The notes below the pieces were generated by a model. It saw only the letters and a program-made list of their open reading frames with translations. It had not been told where the DNA came from and ran no database searches. A program made the position numbers and the translations under genes. This document shows, in pieces, positions 25,631 to 34,037 of a stretch of 64,000 bases of DNA (position 1 is the stretch's first letter; every line of letters starts with the position of its first letter). The stretch is from positions 15,887 through 79,886 of the forward strand of contig DATIXQ010000055.1 in NCBI GenBank assembly GCA_035518375.1. Direction: 5' to 3'. The stretch is from DATJLY01 sp035518375. Lineage in GTDB: Bacteria; Pseudomonadota; Alphaproteobacteria; ATCC43930; CGMCC-115725.

Positions 25631-26824
25631 ATGGCTGAGGCATCGGGCGCGCCAGAGGGCGGGGACGAGATCTCGGGCAGCGACGATTTTGTGCGCAAGC
25701 CCTGGAAGCCTTATCTCGACGCCGTGCTCGGGTTCCGCAATCACTGGTACGCGGCGTTCTTTAGCCCGCAGCTCGCCGAGGGCGAGGTGCGCGCGCAGCA
25801 AATGCTCGGCGAGCGCATTCTGTTCAAGCGGATCGACGGCAAGGTCCATGCGATCGAAGACCGCTGCGCGCACCGCGGCGTGCAGCTGTCGGTGCGGCCG
25901 GAATGCTATTCGAAGAACACGATCAGCTGCTGGTATCACGGCTTCACCTACGATTTCCGCGACGGCAAGCTCGTCGGCATCGTCACCGATCCCGAAAGCA
26001 CGCTCATCGGCAAGATCGGCATCAAGTCCTATCGTATCGAAGAGCGCCAGAACGTCGTCTTCATCTTCATCGGCGATGAAGCCCCGCACGACCTCGCGCT
26101 CGACCTGCAGCCGAACTTCCTCGACGAGGATCTTGCGATCGCGCCCAACGGCGAGTTCGACCTCGTGCGCAGCAACTGGCGCCTTGCGGCCGAGAACGGC
26201 GTCGACGCGTCGCACATCTACATCCACCGCAACTCGGGGCTCTTGAACGCCAAACGCAAGCCGCTACCGCTTGCGAGTTATTTCACGACGCGCGAAGGCA
26301 TGGTGATCGACCGCGACGGCGGGCCCAAGGGCGTGATCAAAGGGAACGGCCGCCGTACCTCCGTGTGGGAGACGGCGATCGAGGGCGTCAAGGTCGAGGC
26401 GCAATATCGGCCCGGCGTCACCACGACTGCTCAGAATGTCACTGATACGTCGCTCTGGCTTCCCTGTGGGCTCAAGGTCGATCCGTTCCCCGACGTCGAC
26501 ATGATGCAGTTCGAGTGGTACGTGCCCGTGGACGAGCACTCGCACAATTACATCGTGACCTGGGGCCGCCGCGTGAAGAACGAAGCCGAGCGGCAGCTTT
26601 TCTATCACGAGGTGGACGCGGTCTGGAAAGACCTGGTGGTCGACAAATTCAACAACGAGGACGTGCTCGCGCGCGAGGCGATGGAGCGGTTCTATTCCGA
26701 CGAGGATGGCTGGAACCGCGAATATCTCTATCGCCCGGATCTCGTGCTGACGGAATGGCGCAAGCTCGCGAGCAAGCACAACCGGGGCATTCAACGCCGG
26801 CCCGGCGCCCGCGCCAAAGGATGA
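25631..26824 (+). CDS. Rieske terminal oxygenase resembling carbazole 1,9a-dioxygenase CarAa
   Basis: 397 residues from ATG 25631 behind GGGGAGAAG; the frame also opens upstream in the previous gene. Rieske cluster: Cys79/His81 (RCAHRGVQLSV) and Cys100/His103 (SCWYHGFTYDF). Mononuclear iron ligands: His195 and His199 in VDASHIYIHRNS plus a later Asp. Several blocks recall CarAa closely: FRNHWY, DRCxHRGVQLSV, KVDPFPDVDMMQFEWYVP and the ending RKLASKHNRGIQ. CarAa performs angular dioxygenation with a ferredoxin (CarAc) and reductase (CarAd); neither is in this window. The similarity is recalled from memory, and the actual substrate is not known. Confidence 0.88.
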   Translation: MAEASGAPEGGDEISGSDDFVRKPWKPYLDAVLGFRNHWYAAFFSPQLAEGEVRAQQMLGERILFKRIDGKVHAIEDRCAHRGVQLSVRPECYSKNTISCWYHGFTYDFRDGKLVGIVTDPESTLIGKIGIKSYRIEERQNVVFIFIGDEAPHDLALDLQPNFLDEDLAIAPNGEFDLVRSNWRLAAENGVDASHIYIHRNSGLLNAKRKPLPLASYFTTREGMVIDRDGGPKGVIKGNGRRTSVWETAIEGVKVEAQYRPGVTTTAQNVTDTSLWLPCGLKVDPFPDVDMMQFEWYVPVDEHSHNYIVTWGRRVKNEAERQLFYHEVDAVWKDLVVDKFNNEDVLAREAMERFYSDEDGWNREYLYRPDLVLTEWRKLASKHNRGIQRRPGARAKG

Positions 26825-26845
26825 TGGCCGGGAAGGAGAGCGAAC

Positions 26846-27541
26846 ATGAGCGATTCCTGGAAGACCGTGGTACCCGAGCGCGATCGCCAGATCCTTGAGA
26901 AGGCCGATTTCGGCGGCGCCGCCGCCTGGGGGCGAAACCCCGCGCTCCTGATCGTCGATGTCGTGCGCTCGTTCACTGGCTCGAAGCCCCAGGACGTGCT
27001 CGAGGCGATCAAGGAATACAACACGAGCTGCGGCGATTCGGCGTGGGATACGCTGCCGCGCATGCGTACGGTGCTCGACGCCGCGCGGGCCGCGCGCATT
27101 CCCGTCGTCTTCACCAAGGGCGATCCCGACTACAAGGCGTTCTGCGGCGGCTCGGTCAAGAACGAGGACCCCGAGCGCGCGCGCCGCGTGCACTCGACGC
27201 CGATTGCCGACGAGATCGCGCCGGTCGAGAGCGAGTTCGTCATCCGCAAGACCAAGGCGAGCGCCTTCTTCCAGACGCCGCTCGCGATCTATCTCGTGCG
27301 GCACGCGATCGATTCGCTCATCGTCATGGGCACGAGCACGTCCGGCTGCGTGCGCGCAACCGTGGTCGACGGCCAGTCGCACGGCTATCCCGTGTTCGTC
27401 GTCTCCGACGGCTGCTTCGACCGCTCGTCCTTCATGCACGACGTGACGCTCTACGACCTCAGCACCAAGTACGCGACGATCGTCAATGTCCGCGATACGC
27501 TCGAATACTTTAAGCAGTTCGCGCTTCGGGTTGCGGTGTGA
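26846..27541 (+). CDS. Isochorismatase-fold amidase, N-carbamoylsarcosine/maleamate amidase-like
   Basis: 231 residues. Catalytic residues Asp38 (LLIVDVVRSF), Lys135 (VIRKTKASAFF) and Cys168 (GTSTSGCVRATVVD), then GYPVFVVSDGCFDRS, HDVTLYDLSTKYA typical of N-carbamoylsarcosine amidohydrolase and maleamate amidohydrolase (NicF). It would hydrolyse a small amide, releasing ammonia. Its location inside the ring-oxygenation module implies a nitrogen-bearing substrate or intermediate. ATG follows GGAAGGAG; the stop is directly before the GTG of the small dioxygenase subunit. Confidence 0.88.
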   Translation: MSDSWKTVVPERDRQILEKADFGGAAAWGRNPALLIVDVVRSFTGSKPQDVLEAIKEYNTSCGDSAWDTLPRMRTVLDAARAARIPVVFTKGDPDYKAFCGGSVKNEDPERARRVHSTPIADEIAPVESEFVIRKTKASAFFQTPLAIYLVRHAIDSLIVMGTSTSGCVRATVVDGQSHGYPVFVVSDGCFDRSSFMHDVTLYDLSTKYATIVNVRDTLEYFKQFALRVAV

Positions 27542-27542
27542 C

Positions 27543-27824
27543 GTGAGCGAGGCCTCGCCCGGCTCGCCGCGCTATATGATCAACCGCGTGATCTTTGACC
27601 TGTCGCGGGCGCCGGACGCGCGGGCGCTGGTCGCGAAGAAAACGGAATTCCTGGCTCGTTATCCGCTGAGCGAGGTGGAGAAGAGCGCGCTCGCGCGGCC
27701 GGATTGGACGCAGCTCCTGGCGCTCGGCGTTCTGCCCAATCTCGTTTACCGCTATTACATGCTGCACGGCAACGCGCCCGAATCCTTTCCCGCGGCGATC
27801 GCGGGCGAGCGGACGGCAGGATAG
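27543..27824 (+). CDS. Extradiol dioxygenase small (alpha) subunit, LigA/CarBa-like
   Basis: 93 residues from GTG 27543, one base after the amidase stop (an ATG further upstream would overlap the amidase). The helical body INRVIFDLSRAPDARALV...EFLARYPLSEVEKSAL... DWTQLLALGVLPNLVYRYYMLHG is typical of the small subunit of type-II (class III) extradiol dioxygenases, which caps the active site of the large subunit. The large subunit gene follows after 9 bases. Confidence 0.82.
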   Translation: MSEASPGSPRYMINRVIFDLSRAPDARALVAKKTEFLARYPLSEVEKSALARPDWTQLLALGVLPNLVYRYYMLHGNAPESFPAAIAGERTAG

Positions 27825-27833
27825 GCGCGGGCG

Positions 27834-28676
27834 ATGGCTCAGCTTTGCCTCGGACTTGCGACCTCGCATCTCGCGCATATCGTCAATGCGCGCGCGCTTG
27901 CAGAGCCGCGCCAGGTTGCGATGTTCGACAGGGGCTACGAACGCCTCGCCAGCGCGCTCGACGCCGCGGCCCCAGATGTGACGCTCATCGTCTCGGCCGA
28001 GCACGTGAACAAGTTCTTCATCGATAACATGCCGGCCTTCTGCATCGGCACGTTCGAGATGTTCGGCGGGCCCTTCGAGGCGCGCACGCGCGATTTCGGC
28101 ATTCCCTTCCATCAGGTGCCGAGCCATTTTGCTTTCGCGCGCTATCTAGTCGAGCGCGGCCTCGACGAGGGCGTCGACTGGGCCGTCACCGAAAGCTGGG
28201 ACGTCGATCACGGCATGATGGTGCCGTTGCACAAGCTCGATCCCGCGGGCCGCCACAAGATGGTGCCGGTGTTCATCAACTGCGCCGCGCCGCCGCTGCC
28301 GTCGCCGCGCCGCTGCTTCGCGGTGGGGCAGTGGCTCGCCGACGCGATCGCGCGGTGGGACGGCGGCAAGCGGGTCGGCATCATCGCCACAGGCGGGCTG
28401 TCGCACTCGGTCGGCAGCGTGCAGCAAGGCTATATTGACGAGGCGTTCGACCGCCGCTTCCTCGATGCGTTCTGCGCCGGCGACGGCAAATGGCTCGCCG
28501 GCCTCTCGCACGAGGAGATCGCGGCAACCGGCTCGGCATCGGGCGAAGTCCGCAGCTGGATCATGCTTGCCGGCGCGTTCGCGGGACGGCGCGCGGAATG
28601 CGTCTTCTACGAGCCGATCCGCGGCTTCGACACCGGCTGCGCGCAGTGCGTCGTCGACGCTAGCGCTGCTCCGTAA
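27834..28676 (+). CDS. Class III extradiol ring-cleavage dioxygenase large (beta) subunit, LigB/CarBb-like
   Basis: 280 residues. Fe(II) ligands expected at His12 (ATSHLAHI), His57 (SAEHVNKFF) and Glu238 (SASGEVRSWIMLAGA); the catalytic His191 sits in ATGGLSHSVGS. With the small subunit it would open a catechol-like ring next to the hydroxyls, using O2. In carbazole pathways CarBaBb cleaves an aminobiphenyl-diol, in lignin pathways LigAB cleaves protocatechuate; either type fits. The hydrolase at 24783 argues for a product needing C-C hydrolysis. The 3' end overlaps the convergent permease gene by 17 bases. Confidence 0.9.
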   Translation: MAQLCLGLATSHLAHIVNARALAEPRQVAMFDRGYERLASALDAAAPDVTLIVSAEHVNKFFIDNMPAFCIGTFEMFGGPFEARTRDFGIPFHQVPSHFAFARYLVERGLDEGVDWAVTESWDVDHGMMVPLHKLDPAGRHKMVPVFINCAAPPLPSPRRCFAVGQWLADAIARWDGGKRVGIIATGGLSHSVGSVQQGYIDEAFDRRFLDAFCAGDGKWLAGLSHEEIAATGSASGEVRSWIMLAGAFAGRRAECVFYEPIRGFDTGCAQCVVDASAAP

Positions 28677-30357
28677 GCGCAAGTCCGAAGCGGCGCCCGA
28701 CGAGCGCCACGGCGACAATGATGGCGGTGGTGATGACGCCGATCACGGCGCCCGCCTCGAGATTGGACGACATCCCGAACTGTATCATCAGGAGCGACAG
28801 GGTCTGGCTCCCCGCGCTCGCCAGGAAGATGATGGTCGAGATATCGCGCATCGCCGATATGAACACGAGGATGAAGATGCTGACGAGCATCGGCCGGATG
28901 AGCGGCAGGACGATGCGCACAAACGTGCGCGCCGGCCCGGCGCCGCAGACGCGCGAGGACTGTTCAAGCTCGATGGCGATCTGCCGTATCGATGTCTTCA
29001 TCATGTGCGTGCCGATCGGAAGTTGGGCGACCGCGATGATGAGGACGAGCGACGCGATGCTGCCGTAGAGGAACGAGAGGATCGGGCTCGACAGAATGAG
29101 ATAAAGCACCGAGACGCCGAGCAGGATCCCCGGAATGGTCCACGGCAGCCATGCGAGGAGATCGATGACGCCACGCCCGGGGAGGCGCGAGCGCGCGATG
29201 AGATAGGCGATCACCGCATAGGCGGCAGTGCCGCAGAATCCGGCCGCGAAGCTCATCACGAGCGAATTCTGGAGCGCGCTTTGAAAGAGCGGATTGTCGA
29301 GCACTTCGTACCAGTGATCGAGCGTGTAAGGCGCGGCAATGCTGAAGAAGCCGAAGAGCTTCATGCACGAGCCGACGACGAGCATCGTGAGCGGAATGAC
29401 GAGCGATATGGCGACGACGAGCCACAGCGCTCCGGCGACGAGCCACCGGGCGCGGCCGATCGACAGCGGCTCGTAGCGCGCGCCGCGTGCGAGCACGGTC
29501 GCGTAGTCGAAGCGCCGGCTGACGCGCTGGTAGAGGAGGGCGATGATGAGGAGAATCACCAGCACGATCGAGCTCAGCGCCATCGCGTCCTGAAACTTCG
29601 GCGGCTCCCAGGCGGCAAGGTCGTAGATCCGCGTCGAATAAACGAAGATGCCGGACGGCCTGCCGAGCAGCTGCTCGACCTCGAACGCCTCGAGGCTCTT
29701 GATGAATCCGGCGAGCGCGCCCGTCAGGATCGCCGGCGCGAGGATCGGCAGGGTCACGTTGCGGAAGACGGCAAACGGCCGCGCGCCGCAGACGCGCGCA
29801 ATTTCCTCGAACGAGGCGTCGAACTGCCGGATCGCAGGTCCGAGCAGGACGACCATGACCGGGACCGAGGATGCCGTGATGTGCACCCAGAAGATGCCCT
29901 CGATCGAATAGATGTTGAAGAGCGGCGCATGGATGAACGGCAGCGCCATCAGCGCCTGGTTGACGAGTCCATAATGCGGATCGAGCAGCAGGATCCAGCT
30001 CAGCGTCACCGGCAAGAGCGGCACGAAGAACGATATCCACATCGCGAATTCGATGTAGCGCCCGCCGGGAATGCGGATGCGGATCACGAGCCACGCGATC
30101 AGGAATCCCACGAGCGCGGCGACCGGCGCGCGCAGCGCCAGGAGGAGGCTGTATCCGATCGCGCTGCGGCTCAAGGGGCTCGCGAGCGTTTCCCGCCATA
30201 CATCGCCCGAGATCGCGCCGAGCACGACGACAACGACCGGCGCCACCGTCACGAGCGCCACCACGGCGAAGGCCGCGAGGCCGAGCACGAGCTGCGCCTG
30301 CGGCAGGGCCGGCGGTCGCGGCGGGAGCGCTATGACGGCCATAGCACCGCGCGCCAT
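28660..30357 (-). CDS. Fused ABC transporter permease of a second importer (two permease domains)
   Basis: 565 residues with two six-helix halves. EAA-like loops: FEEIARVCGARPFAVFRNVTLP in the first half (around residues 190-210) and ELEQSSRVCGAGPARTFVRIVLP in the second. Same architecture as the permease at 20370 but clearly divergent in sequence. Its start overlaps the upstream ATPase gene by 28 bases (30330-30357). The ATPase and the binding protein at 31520-32638 complete the importer, all on the minus strand. Confidence 0.92.
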   Translation of the reverse strand: MARGAMAVIALPPRPPALPQAQLVLGLAAFAVVALVTVAPVVVVVLGAISGDVWRETLASPLSRSAIGYSLLLALRAPVAALVGFLIAWLVIRIRIPGGRYIEFAMWISFFVPLLPVTLSWILLLDPHYGLVNQALMALPFIHAPLFNIYSIEGIFWVHITASSVPVMVVLLGPAIRQFDASFEEIARVCGARPFAVFRNVTLPILAPAILTGALAGFIKSLEAFEVEQLLGRPSGIFVYSTRIYDLAAWEPPKFQDAMALSSIVLVILLIIALLYQRVSRRFDYATVLARGARYEPLSIGRARWLVAGALWLVVAISLVIPLTMLVVGSCMKLFGFFSIAAPYTLDHWYEVLDNPLFQSALQNSLVMSFAAGFCGTAAYAVIAYLIARSRLPGRGVIDLLAWLPWTIPGILLGVSVLYLILSSPILSFLYGSIASLVLIIAVAQLPIGTHMMKTSIRQIAIELEQSSRVCGAGPARTFVRIVLPLIRPMLVSIFILVFISAMRDISTIIFLASAGSQTLSLLMIQFGMSSNLEAGAVIGVITTAIIVAVALVGRRFGLALTEQR

Positions 30358-31445
30358 GTATCGATCGCAAGAAAGATGCGATCGCCCTCGCGGGCGTCCT
30401 GCCGCTTGTCCGCTGTCACGACGATGAGCTGTGCTTCGGGCTCGTCAATGCTCACGAGGTATTCGCGGCGGTCGCCGTAGTAGGCGACCTCGACGACGCG
30501 CGCGGCAACGACGTTCGGGCCCGCGCGCTCCTTGCGCTCGAGGTTCACATCCTCCGGCCGCAGTGCGACTTCGACCTGTTGCCCTTCCGCGAGGGGCGCC
30601 GGCCCGCCGGCCGCGATCTCGATCTCGCCGGCGCCGATCCGCACGCGTGTCGCGTCTCCCATGCCGCTCACGCGGCCGCGCAGCCGGATCGTGCGGCCGA
30701 CGAAGTCTTGCACGAACCGCGTCGCCGGCTCCTCATAGACGATGCCCGGCGGCGCGATCTGTTCCGCGCGCCCGCTGTTCATGACGACGATGCGGCTCGA
30801 CAGCGACATCGCCTCTTCCTGGTCATGGGTGACATAGAGCACCGTCGTCGCGAGCCTCTGCTGCAGCGAGCGGAGCTGCGCACGCATTTCCTTGCGCAGC
30901 ACCGCATCAAGATTGCTCAGGGGCTCGTCGAGCAGCAGCAGATCGGGCTCATAGGCGAGCGCGCGTGCGAGCGCGACGCGTTGCTGCTGGCCGCCGCTCA
31001 GCTCGGACGACATGCGCCCGCCGAGCCCCTCGAGGCGGACGAGCCGCAGCATGTCATCGACCCGGGCCGTGATCGCGGCGCGCGGCATGCGCCGCACCCG
31101 GAGCGGATAGGCGATGTTCTCGGCGACGCTCAGATGCGGCCAGATCGCATAGGACTGGAACACGAGGCCGAGGTTGCGCCCTTCGGGCGGCACCATGACG
31201 CGCTGCGCCGGCGAAGCGACGAGCCGGCCACGCACCCAAATCTCGCCGGCATCGGGCTCCTCCAGGCCCGCGATCATGCGCAGCGTCGTGCTTTTGCCGC
31301 AGCCGCTGGGCCCGAGAAGGGTCAGCACCTCGCCGGCGAAGAGCTCGAACGACAGATCTTCGACCGCGACTGCACTTCCGTACCGCTTGATCAAGCCCTG
31401 AACGCGAAGGATCGGCTCGGCCGCCCGGTGCGCGCGCTCGCTCAC
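30330..31445 (-). CDS. ABC transporter ATP-binding protein of the second importer (PotA/FbpC type)
   Basis: 371 residues. Walker A GPSGCGKS at 45-52, Q-loop FQSYAIWPH near 97-104, signature LSGGQ at 149-153, Walker B LLLLDEP around 170-175, and THDQEEA H-loop, followed by a TOBE domain (ALRPEDVNLE). Lies between the binding protein gene (74-base gap) and the permease gene (28-base overlap). Energises uptake of an unknown, probably organic, solute. Confidence 0.94.
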   Translation of the reverse strand: MSERAHRAAEPILRVQGLIKRYGSAVAVEDLSFELFAGEVLTLLGPSGCGKSTTLRMIAGLEEPDAGEIWVRGRLVASPAQRVMVPPEGRNLGLVFQSYAIWPHLSVAENIAYPLRVRRMPRAAITARVDDMLRLVRLEGLGGRMSSELSGGQQQRVALARALAYEPDLLLLDEPLSNLDAVLRKEMRAQLRSLQQRLATTVLYVTHDQEEAMSLSSRIVVMNSGRAEQIAPPGIVYEEPATRFVQDFVGRTIRLRGRVSGMGDATRVRIGAGEIEIAAGGPAPLAEGQQVEVALRPEDVNLERKERAGPNVVAARVVEVAYYGDRREYLVSIDEPEAQLIVVTADKRQDAREGDRIFLAIDTWRAVLWPS

Positions 31446-31463
31446 CTAAGCCACGCTACGAAC

Positions 31464-31497
31464 TGTCATTGCGAGGAGCATCGCTCCGAAGCAATCC
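31464..31497 (+). repeat. Half copy of a dispersed intergenic repeat (TGTCATTGCGAGGAGC family)
   Basis: TGTCATTGCGAGGAG followed by GAAGCAATCC, matching the left arm of the hairpin elements at 36694 and 61085 but with a variant centre and no right arm. It fills much of the 74-base gap between the second importer's ATPase and its binding-protein gene. Confidence 0.7.
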
Positions 31498-31519
31498 TCA
31501 TCCGGCAAGATAGGAAATT

Positions 31520-32638
31520 CTAACGCGGCAAGACCTGCTGCAGAAATTCGACCGCCGGCATACGGATCTTGCTGTAATGCTCGAACGAATAATCGTCGAC
31601 CGGATACGCGACGCCTTGCTTCGGACGAACATACTCTGGCACGTTGGTGCCCGTGATGTCGGTCCGCAGCGACGTCTCCATCATCTGCGTCTCGTAGATC
31701 GTCTGCGCCTCGGCGGTGCCGAACCAATTGGCGAAAAGCTGGGCCGCGGCCGGGTGCGGCGCATTCTTGATGAGCATGATCACGCTGAAACCACCAGTGA
31801 CCGAGCCCTGCCCGTCTTTAGGGAAGATGCGCTCAAGCGGCAGGCCCTGCTTGCGAAACGTCTCGACGGCGAACTGCACGAGCGCGATGCCGACCGGGTA
31901 TTCGCCGCGCGCCACCCATTCTGCGAGCTGCCGGTTGTCGGCGGTGAGCTTCACGTCCTGGCCGACGTAAAGCGCCTTCAAATAGTCGTCGCCGAAGAGC
32001 GCGGCGAGATATCCGACCGGCGTCTGGCCCGGACCGGAGCGGCGCGGATCGTAGGCGGCGATCTTTCCCTTGTATTCGGGCTTCAGCAGGTCCTTCCAGG
32101 ACGTGATCTCGCCGGGCTTGATGATGCTCGTGTTCACGAACAGATCGGTCATGACCCATTCTGCGGTCTGGAACGAGCAGCGGAAATCGGCAGGCAGGTC
32201 GGGCGACGGCCCCGCAGGGTTGAGCTTGGGGCCGCCATTGCGCCAGATCCCGGGCTTCAGAATGTCGGGATCGATGAGCTTCCCGTTCATGTTTTCGATC
32301 TCGCCGCGCGGCGACATCGCCCAGCAGGTCGAGGTTCCACCGAGATTGGCGTCGATGCTGATCTTGCCGGCCTTGGTCTCGGTGTCGACCCGCGTGATGA
32401 GCTCGCCCGGATTCATGCCGAGATACTTGAGGTCGATGCCGTAGCGCTTAGAGAACGCCGCGCTCACCGCGTTCTGAAGTCCGGGGAAGGGCGGGCCGTT
32501 CAGAACGAGCTGGCCTTCTTCCTTTGCCTTCTTCTGCAGCTCGGCCCAGGCGGCGGGGTCGGCTTTCTGCGCGACCGCTGCGCTCGTGAACGCAAAGCCG
32601 AGCGCGATCGCGGCGATCGCCCCAATCAACACGCGCAT
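31520..32638 (-). CDS. ABC transporter substrate-binding protein of the second importer
   Basis: 372 residues with a Sec signal peptide: MRVLIGAIAAIALGFAFTS then AVA/QK, cleavage after about residue 23. The mature part has the family-1 binding-protein pattern: AAFSKRYGIDLKYLG, ITSWKDLLKPEYKGKIAAYDPRR, NAPHPAAAQLFANWFGT. This is the same class as the Tat-exported protein at 18163 (compare ITSWKDLLKPEYKGKIAAYD with IKSWKTLLEPKYKGKIAAFD), so the two importers are paralogous systems. First gene of the minus-strand importer operon. Confidence 0.9.
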   Translation of the reverse strand: MRVLIGAIAAIALGFAFTSAAVAQKADPAAWAELQKKAKEEGQLVLNGPPFPGLQNAVSAAFSKRYGIDLKYLGMNPGELITRVDTETKAGKISIDANLGGTSTCWAMSPRGEIENMNGKLIDPDILKPGIWRNGGPKLNPAGPSPDLPADFRCSFQTAEWVMTDLFVNTSIIKPGEITSWKDLLKPEYKGKIAAYDPRRSGPGQTPVGYLAALFGDDYLKALYVGQDVKLTADNRQLAEWVARGEYPVGIALVQFAVETFRKQGLPLERIFPKDGQGSVTGGFSVIMLIKNAPHPAAAQLFANWFGTAEAQTIYETQMMETSLRTDITGTNVPEYVRPKQGVAYPVDDYSFEHYSKIRMPAVEFLQQVLPR

Positions 32639-32728
32639 GTCTTACTTCCCCCGCACCGTCGATGTCATCGGTTGCGCGGATCATAACGAAGCCGCGCCGG
32701 GGGTGCACGAAATTTGCTGGAACGGTGC

Positions 32729-33592
32729 TCAAGTCCATGCGGGGCAGCGGGGATTCATGCCGGGACCATGCCTTTCCGCGATGCCGAACGAGCCCTTGCC
32801 GTCGAAGCGGCGCGGGTCTGGCGTGAGCGGCTTGGATTGGCAGATGAGCGAGTGCCCGTCGCACAGAGTCTGGGTGAAGTCGTGGAAGCCCCAGTTAAGG
32901 TCGATATCGTCAGCCACAAGCGCGCCGCCGGATTGCAGGGCGCTCCAAGCGTGGCTGAGCTCGAAGCACACGTTGTCCGTAGTGTGCATGCTGTCGTGAA
33001 TGAAGAGATCGATCCGTCCGAGCCGTTTCAGGAGTGCCGGAAGCCGCCGCCGGCTCGAGCCGCGGATGTAGGTCCAGCGCGGGCGCAGATTTGAGCCGAC
33101 GGCGATACCGATCTCGTCGCGCAGTTCGGGCGCGAGCGCGGGCGGGCGATCGATGCTCCAGAGATGCCCCTGTCCGTTCCGCTCGAGCGCCTCGAGGATG
33201 ACGCGCGAGGTGAGGCCGCGAGCGACGCCGGTCTCCACGACGTTCATCGGCCGCAAGTGGCGCGCGAGGCACCAGATCGCGCGCAGAAATTCCGGATCGC
33301 CGTCGTTCCAGATACCGAAGCTCGCGGGCCCAAGCTGCAACCCGCGGCTCCGCAGCTCAGCGATGATGGTGGGCCACAACGCACGAAACTCCGAGGCCGG
33401 GCCAACGGGATAGGTGAGACCCAGCCATTCATGCAGGCGCCGCTCCCAGTCGGGATCGGGCACGTAAGGGAATCGTGGCCGTTGCCGCTCGACGATTTCG
33501 ACGAGCTTGGTACGGAGCGTGAAACAGGCCTCGGTTGGATCGCTCGCAATCGAGGCGATGACACGCGGCACGTGCGCGAGATAGCGATGCAT
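32729..33592 (-). CDS. Class I SAM-dependent methyltransferase-like protein (Methyltransf_24/CmcI-like)
   Basis: 287 residues from ATG 33592 (a TTG six codons upstream is an alternative). PMNVVETGVARGLTSRVIL is the SAM-binding glycine loop, GRIDLFIHDSMHTTDNVCFEL contains the metal-binding-type Asp-His (HDSMH) of this subgroup, and GGALVADDIDLNWGF follows. Members modify small molecules or sugars on surface glycans or antibiotics; no substrate is apparent here. It stands alone on the minus strand between the importer operon and a small lipoprotein gene. Confidence 0.75.
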   Translation of the reverse strand: MHRYLAHVPRVIASIASDPTEACFTLRTKLVEIVERQRPRFPYVPDPDWERRLHEWLGLTYPVGPASEFRALWPTIIAELRSRGLQLGPASFGIWNDGDPEFLRAIWCLARHLRPMNVVETGVARGLTSRVILEALERNGQGHLWSIDRPPALAPELRDEIGIAVGSNLRPRWTYIRGSSRRRLPALLKRLGRIDLFIHDSMHTTDNVCFELSHAWSALQSGGALVADDIDLNWGFHDFTQTLCDGHSLICQSKPLTPDPRRFDGKGSFGIAERHGPGMNPRCPAWT

Positions 33593-33736
33593 GGTGCGAC
33601 GACCGGGCAAGTATGCGCCTGGAAGTTGCGGGCGCTGCCTGCGTAAACAACTGGCGCACCGGCGCGCTCCGCGTTAACCGCGGCGGCCCGAAAAAGTGAT
33701 CAGACGGGATTGCGCGGCGTGCTTGATCGCTGCCGG

Positions 33737-33955
33737 TCAGCCGCCGAAATAATTGCCGCCGTTGCCGCCGTGCCAGTCGTAATCGCCGCTCGAATTGGCG
33801 TAGGGCGCTGCGTAATAGCCATAGCCATAGGAGGAGGGCCCATAATAGGGCGCGGGCGTCGCATAGCCGTAGACGCCGCATCCGGCGAGCGCGAACGAGA
33901 CAAGCGCCAAGGCGGCCGCAAGCCGGGTCGTCGATGCGATGTTGCGTTTGGTCAT
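33737..33955 (-). CDS. Small Tyr/Gly-rich lipoprotein
   Basis: 72 residues from ATG 33955. A lipoprotein signal is clear: MTKRNIASTTRLAAALALVSF then lipobox LAGC with Cys26. The mature peptide of about 46 residues is rich in Tyr, Gly, Pro, Ser and Asn (GYATPAPYYGPSSYGYGYY). Such small exported proteins are common and uncharacterised. A perfect EcfG-type promoter lies only 9 bases upstream of the ATG, which suggests a nearly leaderless, stress-induced transcript. Confidence 0.7.
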   Translation of the reverse strand: MTKRNIASTTRLAAALALVSFALAGCGVYGYATPAPYYGPSSYGYGYYAAPYANSSGDYDWHGGNGGNYFGG

Positions 33956-33963
33956 GTGAGCCC

Positions 33964-33989
33964 AACGCACCGCCGCGCGCGTCCGTTCC
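33964..33989 (-). promoter_or_regulatory. EcfG-type (general stress response) promoter for the small lipoprotein
   Basis: On the minus strand the sequence reads GGAAC (33989-33985), 17-base spacer, CGTT (33967-33964), an exact match to the alphaproteobacterial EcfG consensus GGAAC-N16/17-CGTT. It points at the lipoprotein gene whose ATG is at 33955. The transcription start would fall a few bases from the ATG. Match seen directly; function inferred from the known consensus. Confidence 0.55.
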
Positions 33990-34037
33990 CGCCGCGCCGC
34001 AACCACGTGGTGCGTAGCCGGTCCGGCTTTTCGCGCG

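Noticed and set aside
28435..30480. 681-codon plus-strand frame over the second permease gene
   Set aside because: Extremely Asp/Arg/His-rich and repetitive; mirror of the minus-strand transmembrane protein.
32639..32728. TATGAT-like -10 before the second binding-protein gene
   Set aside because: No -35 at suitable spacing; too weak to list.
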